From Spirochaetales bacterium (lineage in GTDB: Bacteria > Spirochaetota > Spirochaetia > Sphaerochaetales > Sphaerochaetaceae), in contig JAGABZ010000013.1 of NCBI GenBank assembly GCA_017614375.1, positions 324,414 through 388,413 on the forward strand: a stretch of 64,000 nucleotides of DNA. The letters are read 5' to 3'. A program made the position numbers and the translations under genes. Shown here piece after piece: positions 1 to 9,058 of this stretch. Each line of letters opens with the position of its first letter. Position 1 is the first letter of the stretch. Below the pieces are notes generated by a model. That model ran no database searches. It saw only the letters and a list, made by a program, of their open reading frames with translations, and was not told the origin of the DNA.

Positions 1-176
1 GAAAGCAAATACCCTATGTAATAGCGCCGCGGCGCCCGGGTGACCTGCCCGTCGTGTACAGCAACCCGGACAAGGCCCGAAGGATGCTCGGATTCGAGAC
101 TCAGAAGGATCTGAAGGACATGTGCGCGGATTGCTGGAGGTGGCAGAGCCTCAACCCCCGCGGCTTTTCAGAATGA
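1..176 (+). CDS. galE: UDP-glucose 4-epimerase GalE, C-terminal fragment
   Basis: The open frame enters from the left edge (first complete codon at base 3) and stops at TGA 174-176, giving the last 57 residues. It contains PRRPGDLP, then SNPDKARRMLGF, and ends WRWQSLNPRGFSE. The PRRxGD motif and the terminal WRWQ-x-x-NPxG tail are characteristic of the end of GalE, which interconverts UDP-glucose and UDP-galactose with bound NAD+ in the cytoplasm. The Rossmann core and the Tyr-x3-Lys catalytic motif lie outside the window. No clear terminator follows; the next gene appears to have its own promoter. The identification rests on the tail only but is strong. Confidence 0.85.
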   Translation, partial: KQIPYVIAPRRPGDLPVVYSNPDKARRMLGFETQKDLKDMCADCWRWQSLNPRGFSE

Positions 177-225
177 GTTTTTGAATAAAAAACACATTAA
201 AATTCGACTGATTGCCCTGCCCCTG

Positions 226-255
226 TTGAACAAGACCCTAAAAGTCATTTAAAAT
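226..255 (+). promoter_or_regulatory. Putative sigma70-type promoter of the peptide ABC operon
   Basis: TTGAAC (226-231) is followed after 18 bases by TAAAAT (250-255) in an AT-rich gap between galE and the SBP gene. Transcription would start near 262, leaving a short leader that carries AGGAGG at 288-293. The assignment is by consensus match only. Confidence 0.5.
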
Positions 256-299
256 CGAGCCTACCATTATTTTTGGAATTTTTATCCAGGAGGAAAAAA

Positions 300-2423
300 A
301 TGAGAAAACTTATCGTTGCTCTGCTCGTTGTGGCTTTCGCTATGACCGCTGTCATGGCTCAGCCGACAACCGAGACCAAGACTCCTGTTGCCACACCCAC
401 TACTGAGGCTGCTCCGGCTACCACCGTTGAGCGCCCCGCCACCTGGGTCCGCGGCGACGAAGAGGAAGTCTACGAGCAGGTCCTCGGCCAGTACGAGGCC
501 CTTTCCGAAGCAGCAAAGGCCGCTGACAACAACGACGCCAGGTTCGTCCTGTACGCCCAGTCCGAAGCCTATCTGCTCGACGCTGCCGTAATGTTCCCGA
601 CCACCACTCAGGGCGGCGCCTACACCATCTCCAGAATCGCATACAGGACCGTCCCGTATGTAAACTGGGGAAATGACGACGACAGATGGTACGGAATCAT
701 CATCTCTTCCGACTTCATCACCAAAGAGGAAAGAGCTGACCTGATCGAGATGTGGAACAAGGCCGTCAAGGGCGAAGCCGAGTATGATCCGGCTGCCTAC
801 CTGATCAGCAAGGGCCACAGCATCGTCACCGATTACAAGACCACCTTCGCCACCGCTCCGGCTACCCTGGACACCCTGAACACCTCCATGCAGTCGGATA
901 CCGAGATCCTGGTCCAGACCACCGACAACCTCGTCCAGTACAACAACCTCGGACAGATGGTTCCGGCCATGGCTGAAACCTGGGAAGTCTCCGATGACGG
1001 ACTGACCTACACCTTCCACCTCCGCCAGGGTGCCTATTGGTACACCTCCGAAGGAACCCCGTACGCCGAAGTCACCGCTGAGGACTACGCTGCCGGATTC
1101 CAGCACATGCTGGACACCGAAGCCGGTCTCGAGTGGCTGGTTGAGGGCGTCGTCAAGGGCGCGACCGAATACCTGAAGAAGGGCGGCTCGTGGGATGATG
1201 TCGGATACAAGGCCATTGACAAGTACACCCTCCAGGTTACTCTCGAGGCTCCGACTTCCTACTACCTCACCATGCTGACCTACAGCTGCTTCAGCCCGAT
1301 CTGCAAGAGCTTCTACGAGTCCCGCGGCGGCGTGTTCGGAAAGACCGCCTACACCGAAGCCTCGGCTGCCGGAACCATCCAGTATGGTCTCGCCACCGAT
1401 GTTTCCTCCCAGGTCTACAACGGAGCCTTCCTGCTCCAGAAGCTGAACTCCGACTCCGAAATCGTCGTTGTCAAGAACCAGAACTACTGGAACAAGGATG
1501 CCGTCAAGGTCAACTCCATCACCTGGATCTACAACGCCGGTGAGAACCCGACCCAGCTTTATGACGATGTCTGCAAGGGCGTCTATGCCGGAATGGCTCT
1601 GAACGCTTCCAACGGAACCCTGGCTCTGGCCCAGGCCGACGGAAACTTCGACAAGTATTCCTACATCTCCGACACCACTTCGACCTCCTACCTCGGAGCC
1701 CTGAACGTCTGCAGAGGAACCTACGTCCTCGAGAACGGCAACATGGCTTCCACCAAGACCGAGGATCAGAAGATTGACACCCAGCTGGCAGTCCTGAACA
1801 AGAACTTCAGAAAGGCCATCCTGCACGCCTTCGACAAGGCTACCTACAATGCAGTCTCCAGAGGCGAGGACCTGGCTCTGACCAACCTCAGGAACATGTA
1901 CACCCACCCCGAGTTCGTCCAGCTCTCCACCGAGCAGACCGATGCCGACGGACACACCTTCCCGGCAGGAACCATGTACGGCGAGATGGTCCAGTACTAC
2001 CTGTCCAAGCTTGATGCCAACATCAACGTTTCTGACGGTGTGAACGGATGGTTCGCTCCGGAAGCCGCCAGAGAGTATCTGGCCGCTGCCAAGGCTGAAC
2101 TCGGCTCTGCCGTCACCTGGCCGATCCACCTCGACGTCGAGTACTACTCCGCCAATGCCGCCAACACTGCCCAGGCCCAGGCCGTCAAGCAGGTTATCGA
2201 GGCTACCCTCGGAGCTGAGAACGTCGTGATCGACCTCGTTGAGGCCACCACTTCCACCGACTTCTATGCCTCCGGCTACAGAGCCAAGAACGGCGCCGCC
2301 GGAAACTTCGACCTGTACTACGGTTCAGGTTGGGGCCCCGACTATGGTGATCCCAGCACCTATCTCGACACCTTCCTCGGTGGCGGAGAGGGCTACATGA
2401 CCAAGATCATCGGACTGTTCTAA
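300..2423 (+). CDS. Peptide ABC transporter substrate-binding protein with apparently permuted domain order
   Basis: This is the periplasmic binding protein of an oligopeptide importer, 707 residues against about 540 for OppA. The ATG at 300 is chosen because AGGAGG lies at 288-293; a TTG at 273 in the same frame has no such site. Residues 1-22 form a signal peptide. The canonical beginning of family 5 SBPs (TFATAPATLDTLNTS, then AETWEVSDDGLTYTFHLR) appears only from about residue 180. Residues 65-136 (DARFVLYAQSEAYLLDAAV, later RWYGIIIS) instead resemble the normal C-terminal segment of OppA (RSELYAKAEQQL type). The protein stops just after WGPDYGDPSTYLDTF, where typical family members continue for about 100 residues. 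Family membership is near certain; the permutation is my reading by eye. Confidence 0.9.
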   Translation: MRKLIVALLVVAFAMTAVMAQPTTETKTPVATPTTEAAPATTVERPATWVRGDEEEVYEQVLGQYEALSEAAKAADNNDARFVLYAQSEAYLLDAAVMFPTTTQGGAYTISRIAYRTVPYVNWGNDDDRWYGIIISSDFITKEERADLIEMWNKAVKGEAEYDPAAYLISKGHSIVTDYKTTFATAPATLDTLNTSMQSDTEILVQTTDNLVQYNNLGQMVPAMAETWEVSDDGLTYTFHLRQGAYWYTSEGTPYAEVTAEDYAAGFQHMLDTEAGLEWLVEGVVKGATEYLKKGGSWDDVGYKAIDKYTLQVTLEAPTSYYLTMLTYSCFSPICKSFYESRGGVFGKTAYTEASAAGTIQYGLATDVSSQVYNGAFLLQKLNSDSEIVVVKNQNYWNKDAVKVNSITWIYNAGENPTQLYDDVCKGVYAGMALNASNGTLALAQADGNFDKYSYISDTTSTSYLGALNVCRGTYVLENGNMASTKTEDQKIDTQLAVLNKNFRKAILHAFDKATYNAVSRGEDLALTNLRNMYTHPEFVQLSTEQTDADGHTFPAGTMYGEMVQYYLSKLDANINVSDGVNGWFAPEAAREYLAAAKAELGSAVTWPIHLDVEYYSANAANTAQAQAVKQVIEATLGAENVVIDLVEATTSTDFYASGYRAKNGAAGNFDLYYGSGWGPDYGDPSTYLDTFLGGGEGYMTKIIGLF

Positions 2424-2443
2424 GCAACAGAAGCCACTTTCAC

Positions 2444-2481
2444 ACAGAGGGAGGAAAGCCTGCAGAGGCCCCTCCCTCTGT
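2444..2481 (+). terminator. Intercistronic stem-loop between SBP and permease genes
   Basis: ACAGAGGGAGG (2444-2454) pairs perfectly with CCTCCCTCTGT (2471-2481), an 11-bp stem followed by only a short T run. Such hairpins after a binding-protein gene usually act as partial terminators or mRNA stabilisers, giving more SBP than membrane components. That role is inferred. Confidence 0.55.
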
Positions 2482-2504
2482 CTGTTTAACGGCAGAAAAC
2501 AAAA

Positions 2505-4079
2505 ATGGGTAAGTACATATTAAGAAGAGTACTGTTTGCTCTGTTTTCACTGCTCGTCGTGGTGATGACGGTCATGCTTCTGGTCTATTCGCTGATAGAC
2601 CGGCGGGTGATCTTCATGGCCGACGATGTGTGGAACAAGCGGAGCAACAACGAACAGGCCTACTATGAATACGTTCAGTTTCAGAAGTACGGCTACCTTG
2701 AATTCGTAAACTACACCAATTTCCTGGCGCAGAAGTACCAGGCGATCTACGGTGATTCCTATACAAAGGAGAAGTCCTTCAACACGGACCGCGACGCCGT
2801 CCAGTATGAAAACTGGAGGGAGAACGCCTCCGTGCAGGAGTTCATCGCCACCTATGAGGCGAAGGGCTACAAGGTCACCTACCTCGAGCCTATCCGCTAT
2901 AAGGACGGCCGCCTCAAATCAGGAGGAACGGGATTCCTGCTGATGACCAGGGAGCGCAGCGTATTCCTGCGCCTGTGGGACTACCTCAAGGGCCTGATTA
3001 CCGTCGAGACGGTCCGTGACGTCAAGGATCCCGAGCTGACGGACCGCTACATACGCATAGAAAAGGACCCGTACAACGGTTTCTTTGCCCTCGTCGGAAG
3101 CGGAACGACCCACAAATACCTGGTCTACTTCGACGGCCGGTTCCCCTTCATGCACTGGCACTGGATCCACATCAACCTCGGAGTATCCTTTACCAAGTAC
3201 CGCGACCAGGAGATTACCTCGGTCATTACGACACCGACGGGCAACCTGGCCACCAGACTGACCCAGTATCCCGCTTTTGTCGGAACCGACCGCTATGACG
3301 AGACGGCAATCGACTTCTACAGCCTGACGTACAACAACGGAACCCTTACCGATCAGGAAAAGGAACTCTATCCGGACAAGTACACCGTCGGCAAATACAA
3401 GCGTGACGGCTTCTCCATGCTGGAGAACTCGTTCGTCATCGGAATCATCGCCACGATAATCGCGTACATGGTCGGCCTGCCTCTGGGTGTCATCAACGCC
3501 CGCAACAAGGACAAGCTGGCCGACAAGATCGGAATGGGCTACATCATCTTCACCCTCTCGGTGCCCGCGCTGGCCTATATCTTCCTATTCTCGGCAATCG
3601 GAACAAAGGTCTTCAACCTGCCTTACACGTTCGCCAACGCCCAGGTCAAGATTCTGGCCTACATCCTGCCGGTGGCCTCGCTCGCGGTGCGTGAGATTGC
3701 CGGACTGATGATGTGGATGCGCCGCTTCATGATCGACCAGATGAACTCCGACTACGTCAAGTTCGCCCGCGCCGAGGGACTTTCCGAGAGGGAAATCTTC
3801 GGCAAGCACATCTCGCGCAACGCCGTAATACCCATCGTGCACGGCATCCCGGGCAGCATCCTGGCCTGTCTGGTCGGCGCCATCATCACCGAAAGAGTCT
3901 ATTCGGTGCCCGGCGTCGGAAACCTGCTGACGACGGCAATCAACGGACATGACAACGGCATCATCGTGGCCTGCGCCATGTTCTACACATCGCTCTCGGT
4001 AATCTCGGTCATCCTCGGCGACCTGCTGATGGCCAAGTTCGACCCGAGAATCTCGTTCACAACAAAAGGAGGCAGATGA
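2505..4079 (+). CDS. Peptide ABC transporter permease, OppB-like, with large extracytoplasmic insert
   Basis: This is one of two inner-membrane permeases of the importer, 524 residues against about 310 for OppB. Residues 7-29 are the first membrane helix. A soluble stretch of roughly 275 residues follows before the next helix (FVIGIIATIIAYMVGLPLG). Near its end, IHINLGVSFTKYRDQEI corresponds to the GDLGxS segment normally found about 90 residues into OppB. The C-terminal part has the usual helices and the ATPase-contact EAA-type loop (FARAEGLSEREIFGKH, then GIPGSI). The extra domain faces the periplasm by topology and could contact the unusual SBP. The stop overlaps the next start as ATGA. 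Confidence 0.88.
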   Translation: MGKYILRRVLFALFSLLVVVMTVMLLVYSLIDRRVIFMADDVWNKRSNNEQAYYEYVQFQKYGYLEFVNYTNFLAQKYQAIYGDSYTKEKSFNTDRDAVQYENWRENASVQEFIATYEAKGYKVTYLEPIRYKDGRLKSGGTGFLLMTRERSVFLRLWDYLKGLITVETVRDVKDPELTDRYIRIEKDPYNGFFALVGSGTTHKYLVYFDGRFPFMHWHWIHINLGVSFTKYRDQEITSVITTPTGNLATRLTQYPAFVGTDRYDETAIDFYSLTYNNGTLTDQEKELYPDKYTVGKYKRDGFSMLENSFVIGIIATIIAYMVGLPLGVINARNKDKLADKIGMGYIIFTLSVPALAYIFLFSAIGTKVFNLPYTFANAQVKILAYILPVASLAVREIAGLMMWMRRFMIDQMNSDYVKFARAEGLSEREIFGKHISRNAVIPIVHGIPGSILACLVGAIITERVYSVPGVGNLLTTAINGHDNGIIVACAMFYTSLSVISVILGDLLMAKFDPRISFTTKGGR

Positions 4080-5053
4080 TGGCTGAAGAACTCAACACAA
4101 CAATCCAGCCGGTCAATGAAGACGATCTGTTTACCTTTATCGACCACGACACAATCGAATCCGAGAAGATCATCGCCCCGCGCTACTCCTACTGGCGCAG
4201 CGTGTTCCGCGTGTTCTTCCGCAAGAAGTCCAACTGGGTGATGCTCACCCTGCTGGCCCTGCTGCTGATCGGAACCTTCATCATTCCGCTCTTCTGCCCG
4301 TACGATCCCCACGAGAACGTCACCCGCGCCGAGTATTTCTACAAGAGTCCCGCCGAGGCGATTTCCAAGTTCGGCTTCTCGCTCAAGTGGATTCTCGGAA
4401 CCGGAAACGTAGGAAACTCGATATCGTACGGCATCTGGAGTTCGGCAAAGACCTCGCTCCTGCTGGCGGTGATCTGCTCGGCGATCAACATGTTCGTCGG
4501 AATCATAATGGGTGCCGTCTGGGGCTACTCCAAGCGGATCGACCAGGTGATGCTGGTAATCCACAACATCGTTGCCAACGTACCGTACATCCTGGTCATC
4601 ACGGTTCTGGTGTACATCATCGGCTCGGGATTCTGGAGCTTCGTATTTGCCCTGACCATCACCGGATGGCTGGGTATAGCGTTCTTCTTCCGAACCCAGG
4701 TCATGATCATCCGCGACCGGGAATACAGCCTGGCCTCGCGCTGTCTGGGAACCCCGATCCACAGGGTGATTTCAAAGAACATCCTGCCGTTCCTGACTTC
4801 GGTCATCATGATGCTCCTGACCCGTGAGCTTCCCTCGTACATCTCGATGGAAGTGTTCCTGTCGTTCATCGGAGTAGGACTCGGGGCCACGGTTCCGTCC
4901 CTCGGAAGAATGATCCAGGAAGCCCAGACGGCGTTCCTGATCTATCCGTGGGCCTTCTGGCCGCCGGTAGTCGTCGCAGCCATGCTGACGATCATTCTCT
5001 ATGTTCTGGGTCAGAACCTGGCAGACGCCTCCGACCCGAGAACCCACATGTAA
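4076..5053 (+). CDS. Peptide ABC transporter permease, OppC-like
   Basis: This is the second permease, 325 residues, a normal OppC length. It has a soluble N-terminus of about 50 residues, a first helix (WVMLTLLALLLIGTFIIPLF), a periplasmic loop with PYDPHE and ILGTGNVGNS (the LGTDxxGRD-like motif of OppC/DppC), and five further helices. The coupling loop SRCLGTPIHRVISKNILP matches the A-x-G-x-S/T-x-x-R-I family pattern. The start overlaps the preceding stop by four bases (ATGA); a second ATG follows at 4079, so the exact first codon is uncertain. It would form the channel with the upstream permease. Confidence 0.93.
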   Translation: MMAEELNTTIQPVNEDDLFTFIDHDTIESEKIIAPRYSYWRSVFRVFFRKKSNWVMLTLLALLLIGTFIIPLFCPYDPHENVTRAEYFYKSPAEAISKFGFSLKWILGTGNVGNSISYGIWSSAKTSLLLAVICSAINMFVGIIMGAVWGYSKRIDQVMLVIHNIVANVPYILVITVLVYIIGSGFWSFVFALTITGWLGIAFFFRTQVMIIRDREYSLASRCLGTPIHRVISKNILPFLTSVIMMLLTRELPSYISMEVFLSFIGVGLGATVPSLGRMIQEAQTAFLIYPWAFWPPVVVAAMLTIILYVLGQNLADASDPRTHM

Positions 5054-5065
5054 GGAGGAAGCAGG

Positions 5066-6877
5066 ATGTCACAGGAAAACACCAAACGCGTACTGCTTTC
5101 CCTCAGGGACGTCGATGTCAAGTTCAACGTCCGCGGCAGAATCCTCACCGCCATCCGCCACGTATCGCTGGATGTCTATGAGAACGAGTCGCTGGCCATC
5201 GTAGGCGAGTCCGGTTCGGGCAAGAGCGTCCTGACCAAGACCTTTGCCGGAATGCTCGACGCCAACGGGTTCATAAGCAACGGAACGATAATCTTCTCCG
5301 ACGACGAGATTTCGGAAACCACGGTAACCCTCAACAGGTACAACACCCGCCTGAGAAAGGACCTGGTTGCCATGCTCAACCGCCTGTCGGTCCTCGAGCG
5401 CGGAGCGGCCCAGTTCAACGCCATCGCCGCCAAAAAGGAGGAGATCCGCCACGCCATGTCCCTGACTTCGGAGGAAGAGGAGGACTTCGCCCGCCGCCTC
5501 AAGGATCTGGATGACGACATCATCGACCGGACCAACTACATCTACACCCTCGACCGCAAGAACGCCGAGGACGCAATCGAGATCGAGAAGACCAACGCAA
5601 AGATAAAGGCATGGACCGAGCAGAAGGCCGCCATCAGCGCCGAGCGCAAGGCCCTGATCAAGTCCCGCAGACAGGAATACAGCCGCGATGCTGCTCGTGT
5701 CAGCGCCGACAGACAGGTCATCGCCTCGCTCCAGGCTGAGCGCAAGGCCTGCATCGCCGCCCCCGACGAGCCGGCCAACCCCCACGGACTGAAGAAAGCC
5801 GTCCTTGAGCGCAACGCCCGCATCGCCGACGAGATTCTGCTGTCCATCGGACGCTATCCGCGCCGCTCGCAGGTCAAGTTCATCTTCAAACTGCGCAAGG
5901 CCTTCGGATTGGCCATGAGCCAGGGTCTGGACCTTACCGACCCCGAGCTGCTGAACAAGCTCTTCGAGGTTGCCGTCTTCCGCGTCGAGTTCCGCGAGTT
6001 CGACGAGGCTAACAACCTCATCCGCGGCTACGCCATCCTCGACTGCGCCAAGGTGAAGTACACCAAGGACTGGCAGCAGATCCGCGGACGGAGAATCGCC
6101 ACCGTATTCCAGGACCCGATGACCAGCCTCAACCCGGTTGTAACAATCGGAAAGCAGATCATGACGGTCATCCTCAAGCATCAGCACTGCACCCAGGCCG
6201 AGGCTAAGGAGAGGACGTTCGACATCATGGCAAAGGTCGGAATCCCCGAACCGGAAAAGCGCTTCAACGACTATCCGTTCCAGTATTCCGGCGGTATGAG
6301 ACAGCGCATCGTCATCGCAATCGCCCTGTCCTGTCAGCCCAAGATCCTCATCTGCGACGAGCCGACCACGGCCCTGGACGTGACAATCCAGGCCCAGATC
6401 CTCGAGCTGATAAAGGACCTGCAGAAGCAGCTGGGCTTCACCACCGTCTATATCACCCACGACCTCGGAGTCGTCGCCAACGTCGCCGAGCGCGTGGCCG
6501 TGCTCTACGCCGGACAGATAGTCGAGCTCGGCACCGTCGAGGACATCTTCTACGATCCGCGCCACCCGTACACCTGGGCACTGCTTTCGTCTCTGACTCA
6601 GCTGGCGGAGAAGGGCGACGACCTGTTCTCGATAGCCGGCACCCCGCCTTCGCTGTACAACAAGATCGTCGGGGACGCCTTCGCGCCGAGAAACCAGTAC
6701 GCCATGGCCATCGACCTGAAAAAGGAGCCGCCGATGTTCCAGGTCTCACCGACCCACTGGGCCAAGACCTGGCTGCTTGATCCGCGCGCCCCGAAGGTCG
6801 ACCCGCCGCAGATTATCCAGAACCTGCACGAGAAGATGCTCAAGAGCTACGTAAATCTTGACAACGAGGAGGCCTGA
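5066..6877 (+). CDS. Peptide ABC transporter ATPase, OppD-like, with about 250-residue insert
   Basis: This 603-residue ATPase energises peptide import; OppD is normally about 330-350 residues. Walker A GESGSGKS lies near residue 50, but the Q-loop [10 protein letters not shown] is near residue 349, so about 250 extra residues separate two motifs that are usually about 50 apart. The insert is rich in Glu, Lys, Arg and Ala with heptad-like spacing (roughly residues 95-260), suggesting a long coiled-coil hairpin. After the Q-loop come the signature YSGGMRQR, Walker [13 protein letters not shown], the switch THDLG and an oligopeptide-type C-terminal [14 protein letters not shown]. All catalytic motifs are intact, so the protein should be active. 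An RBS (GGAGG) lies just before the ATG. Confidence 0.92.
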   Translation: MSQENTKRVLLSLRDVDVKFNVRGRILTAIRHVSLDVYENESLAIVGESGSGKSVLTKTFAGMLDANGFISNGTIIFSDDEISETTVTLNRYNTRLRKDLVAMLNRLSVLERGAAQFNAIAAKKEEIRHAMSLTSEEEEDFARRLKDLDDDIIDRTNYIYTLDRKNAEDAIEIEKTNAKIKAWTEQKAAISAERKALIKSRRQEYSRDAARVSADRQVIASLQAERKACIAAPDEPANPHGLKKAVLERNARIADEILLSIGRYPRRSQVKFIFKLRKAFGLAMSQGLDLTDPELLNKLFEVAVFRVEFREFDEANNLIRGYAILDCAKVKYTKDWQQIRGRRIATVFQDPMTSLNPVVTIGKQIMTVILKHQHCTQAEAKERTFDIMAKVGIPEPEKRFNDYPFQYSGGMRQRIVIAIALSCQPKILICDEPTTALDVTIQAQILELIKDLQKQLGFTTVYITHDLGVVANVAERVAVLYAGQIVELGTVEDIFYDPRHPYTWALLSSLTQLAEKGDDLFSIAGTPPSLYNKIVGDAFAPRNQYAMAIDLKKEPPMFQVSPTHWAKTWLLDPRAPKVDPPQIIQNLHEKMLKSYVNLDNEEA

Positions 6878-6878
6878 C

Positions 6879-7832
6879 ATGGATTACGAAAACAGAGAAG
6901 TGGTACTTTCCGTCAGGAACCTCGACGTCGTCTTCAAGAACGGCAAGAGGTCGTTCAAGGCCGTCGACAACGTCAGCTTTGACATCTACAAGGGCGAAAC
7001 CCTCTCCCTGGTAGGAGAGTCGGGCTCGGGCAAGACGACAATCGGCCGCGCCATCGTCCGGATCAACCCGTGCAGCGCCGGTGAGATCTACTACAAGGGC
7101 AAGAAAATCTCCGGCAAGCTCTCCCGCAAGGACGACCGCGACGTTATCCGAAAGATCCAGATGATCTTCCAGGACCCGGCGGCCTCCCTCAACGAAAGGG
7201 CGACTATCGAGTACATCATCTCCGAAGGCCTGTACAACTTCCACCTGTTCAAGGATGAGAAGGAACGCCTGGCCAAGGTAGAGAACGTCATCCGCGAAGT
7301 CGGCCTCCTGCCGGAGCACCTGACCCGCTATCCGCACGAGTTCTCCGGCGGACAGCGCCAGAGGGTCGGATTGGCCCGCTCGATTGTCATGGAGCCGGAG
7401 TTCATCGTCGCCGACGAGCCCATCTCCGCCCTCGACGTGTCGATCCGCGCTCAGGTCCTGAACCTGCTCAAAAAATTCCAGCGCGAGCGCGACCTGACCT
7501 ATTTGTTCATCGCCCACGACCTGTCGATTGTCCGTTTCATCTCGGACCGCATCGTCGTCATCTACAAGGGCAAGATCATGGAGATCGCCGAGACGGAGGA
7601 GCTGTTCAACCATCCGCTTCATCCGTACACCAAGTCGCTGATGAGCGCCATCCCCATCCCCGACCCGATTCTGGAAAAGAAAAAGAAGCTGTTCGTCTAC
7701 GAGCCGGACAAGATGCACGACTACTCGGTCAATCCGCCGCGTGTGGAGGACCTGGGCAACGGGCACTTCATCTCCGGAAACGACGAGGAGCTTGAGCGTT
7801 ACCGCAAGATCCGCTTCGGAAACGGGAACTGA
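6879..7832 (+). CDS. Peptide ABC transporter ATPase, OppF-like
   Basis: This is the second ATPase of the importer, 317 residues, normal OppF length with no insertion. Motifs in order are Walker [11 protein letters not shown]-loop FQDPAASLN, signature FSGGQRQR, Walker [13 protein letters not shown], switch IAHDLS, and the C-terminal [15 protein letters not shown] typical of peptide transporters. The ATG at 6879 is preferred over an upstream in-frame codon at 6858 because GAGGAGG (6866-6872) sits just before it and it follows the OppD stop by one base. The protein likely pairs with the enlarged OppD-like subunit as an asymmetric ATPase dimer. A strong terminator follows. Confidence 0.93.
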   Translation: MDYENREVVLSVRNLDVVFKNGKRSFKAVDNVSFDIYKGETLSLVGESGSGKTTIGRAIVRINPCSAGEIYYKGKKISGKLSRKDDRDVIRKIQMIFQDPAASLNERATIEYIISEGLYNFHLFKDEKERLAKVENVIREVGLLPEHLTRYPHEFSGGQRQRVGLARSIVMEPEFIVADEPISALDVSIRAQVLNLLKKFQRERDLTYLFIAHDLSIVRFISDRIVVIYKGKIMEIAETEELFNHPLHPYTKSLMSAIPIPDPILEKKKKLFVYEPDKMHDYSVNPPRVEDLGNGHFISGNDEELERYRKIRFGNGN

Positions 7833-7846
7833 GGTCTTAACAAAGT

Positions 7847-7873
7847 GACGCCCGCACACGCGGGCGTCTTTTT
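7847..7873 (+). terminator. Rho-independent terminator of the peptide ABC operon
   Basis: GACGCCCGC (7847-7855), a four-base loop, then GCGGGCGTC (7860-7868) and TTTTT. This is a perfect 9-bp GC-rich stem, textbook intrinsic terminator geometry. Confidence 0.92.
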
Positions 7874-7928
7874 CAATTCCCGGTCCGAACTCCGGGATGT
7901 CTGAGAGGAGCCGTTTCAGAGGAGCAGA

Positions 7929-9017
7929 ATGAAACAAAGAGAGCCGAAAGTCATTGAAGTCAGCGCAGAGCACAAGACCCTCAGGACTGTCATCTTCGTC
8001 CTGGTGTTCATCGTCGCTGTTGCCGGGCTGACTTACGGCATCCTCTCCATCTGGCGCAAGAAACCCGGCTGGGAGTCCGTCCTGGTCAACCCCGACTCGC
8101 AGACAACCCTCTACTCCCAGCAGTTCCACGCCGAGGTATTCCTCTCCGGCACCCAGTCCGAGATGAAATCCCTCTCCGCCGCCGTCCGCAGCCTGTACAG
8201 CACCTCTCTCTCCGAAATCTGGAAGACCCTGGACCCCGCCAACACATATGACGGCATCATCGGCCTGGGCCTGCTCAACTCCCGCCCCGGCGAGACCTTC
8301 ACCGTCACCCCGGCCCTGATGGACATCCTCACCGACGCCCTGCGCCGCACACAGGCGGGCGAAGGCTTCAACATGTTCGCCGGCGCCCTCTACAGCGAGT
8401 ACCGCAGCATCCTCATCTCCGAATTTGCCGAGCAGTTCGACCCGCTGTTCAACTCCAACACCGCCGAGCGCGTCAGAAAGCTGGCCGAGGCGGTCAACGA
8501 CCTGTCCAACTTCAACCTGGTCCTCGACCCTGTGAACCTCACCGCCAGCTTTTCCGTCTCGGCCGAATACGAGCGCCTGATGGAGGACCTGGAAATCACG
8601 GCGCCGGCGCTGGATCTGAACCTCCTGCGCGATGCCTACATCCTCGACTACGTGGCCTCAGCCTTCGCCGCCGGGAACATCAAGCCGGTTGTGCTCTACG
8701 CCAACGACGGAGCCGCCGTCTCGCTGCTACAGGCCGCAGGCGGCACGGACTTCCACGCCGCGGCGCTGTCCGACAGCGACCTGTACTACTACACCGTCTC
8801 CGACGGGGGCCGGGATTACTACCGCCACATCTACTTCGACTCCCGCACCGGAGACTGGCACGACCTGCTCCTCTCCGGCACGGTCCTGGGCAGCGCCGAC
8901 TCGCTGATCGAAGCCTGCTATGCGGCGATCCTGCTCAACTGCTGCTCCTCCGAGGCCCAGATCCGCTCCGTCATCGCCCGCTATCCCTCCCTGGAATTCG
9001 AGTACACCCTTTTCTGA
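7929..9017 (+). CDS. Membrane-anchored protein resembling a degenerate ApbE-type flavin transferase
   Basis: This 362-residue protein has a short basic N-terminus, one membrane helix (residues 20-42, VIFVLVFIVAVAGLTYGIL) and a long soluble domain placed outside the membrane by charge distribution. The order of segments resembles ApbE (FAD:protein FMN transferase): an opening strand region, LLNSRPGETFTVTPALMDIL (compare the iN...v.vs.el..l segment), a helix with GEGFNMFAGAL (compare GaFDpTvGpL), and ALDLNLLRDAYILDYVASAF where ApbE has LDLGGIAKGYAxDrA. The GGIAKG nucleotide/metal motif and the Asp of FDPT are not conserved, so transferase activity is doubtful. The similarity is judged by eye. 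GAGGAG precedes the ATG, and a tRNA gene follows. Confidence 0.55.
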   Translation: MKQREPKVIEVSAEHKTLRTVIFVLVFIVAVAGLTYGILSIWRKKPGWESVLVNPDSQTTLYSQQFHAEVFLSGTQSEMKSLSAAVRSLYSTSLSEIWKTLDPANTYDGIIGLGLLNSRPGETFTVTPALMDILTDALRRTQAGEGFNMFAGALYSEYRSILISEFAEQFDPLFNSNTAERVRKLAEAVNDLSNFNLVLDPVNLTASFSVSAEYERLMEDLEITAPALDLNLLRDAYILDYVASAFAAGNIKPVVLYANDGAAVSLLQAAGGTDFHAAALSDSDLYYYTVSDGGRDYYRHIYFDSRTGDWHDLLLSGTVLGSADSLIEACYAAILLNCCSSEAQIRSVIARYPSLEFEYTLF

Positions 9018-9018
9018 C

Positions 9019-9047
9019 TTGAATCATCCGCCGCTTTCGGCTAAACT
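9019..9047 (+). promoter_or_regulatory. Promoter of tRNA-Arg
   Basis: TTGAAT (9019-9024), a 17-base spacer and TAAACT (9042-9047) lie 12 bases before the mature tRNA 5' end, a typical strong stable-RNA promoter arrangement. Confidence 0.65.
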
Positions 9048-9058
9048 CATCCTGCTTC

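Noticed and set aside
282-2129. Long minus-strand open frame opposite the SBP gene
   Set aside because: It mirrors the strong codon bias of the real gene, with Gly/Val/Asp-rich low-complexity content and no domain.
4076-9017. Long minus-strand frames opposite the permease, ATPase and ApbE-like genes
   Set aside because: Products of skewed composition, no motifs, no ribosome sites; the plus-strand genes carry complete family motifs.
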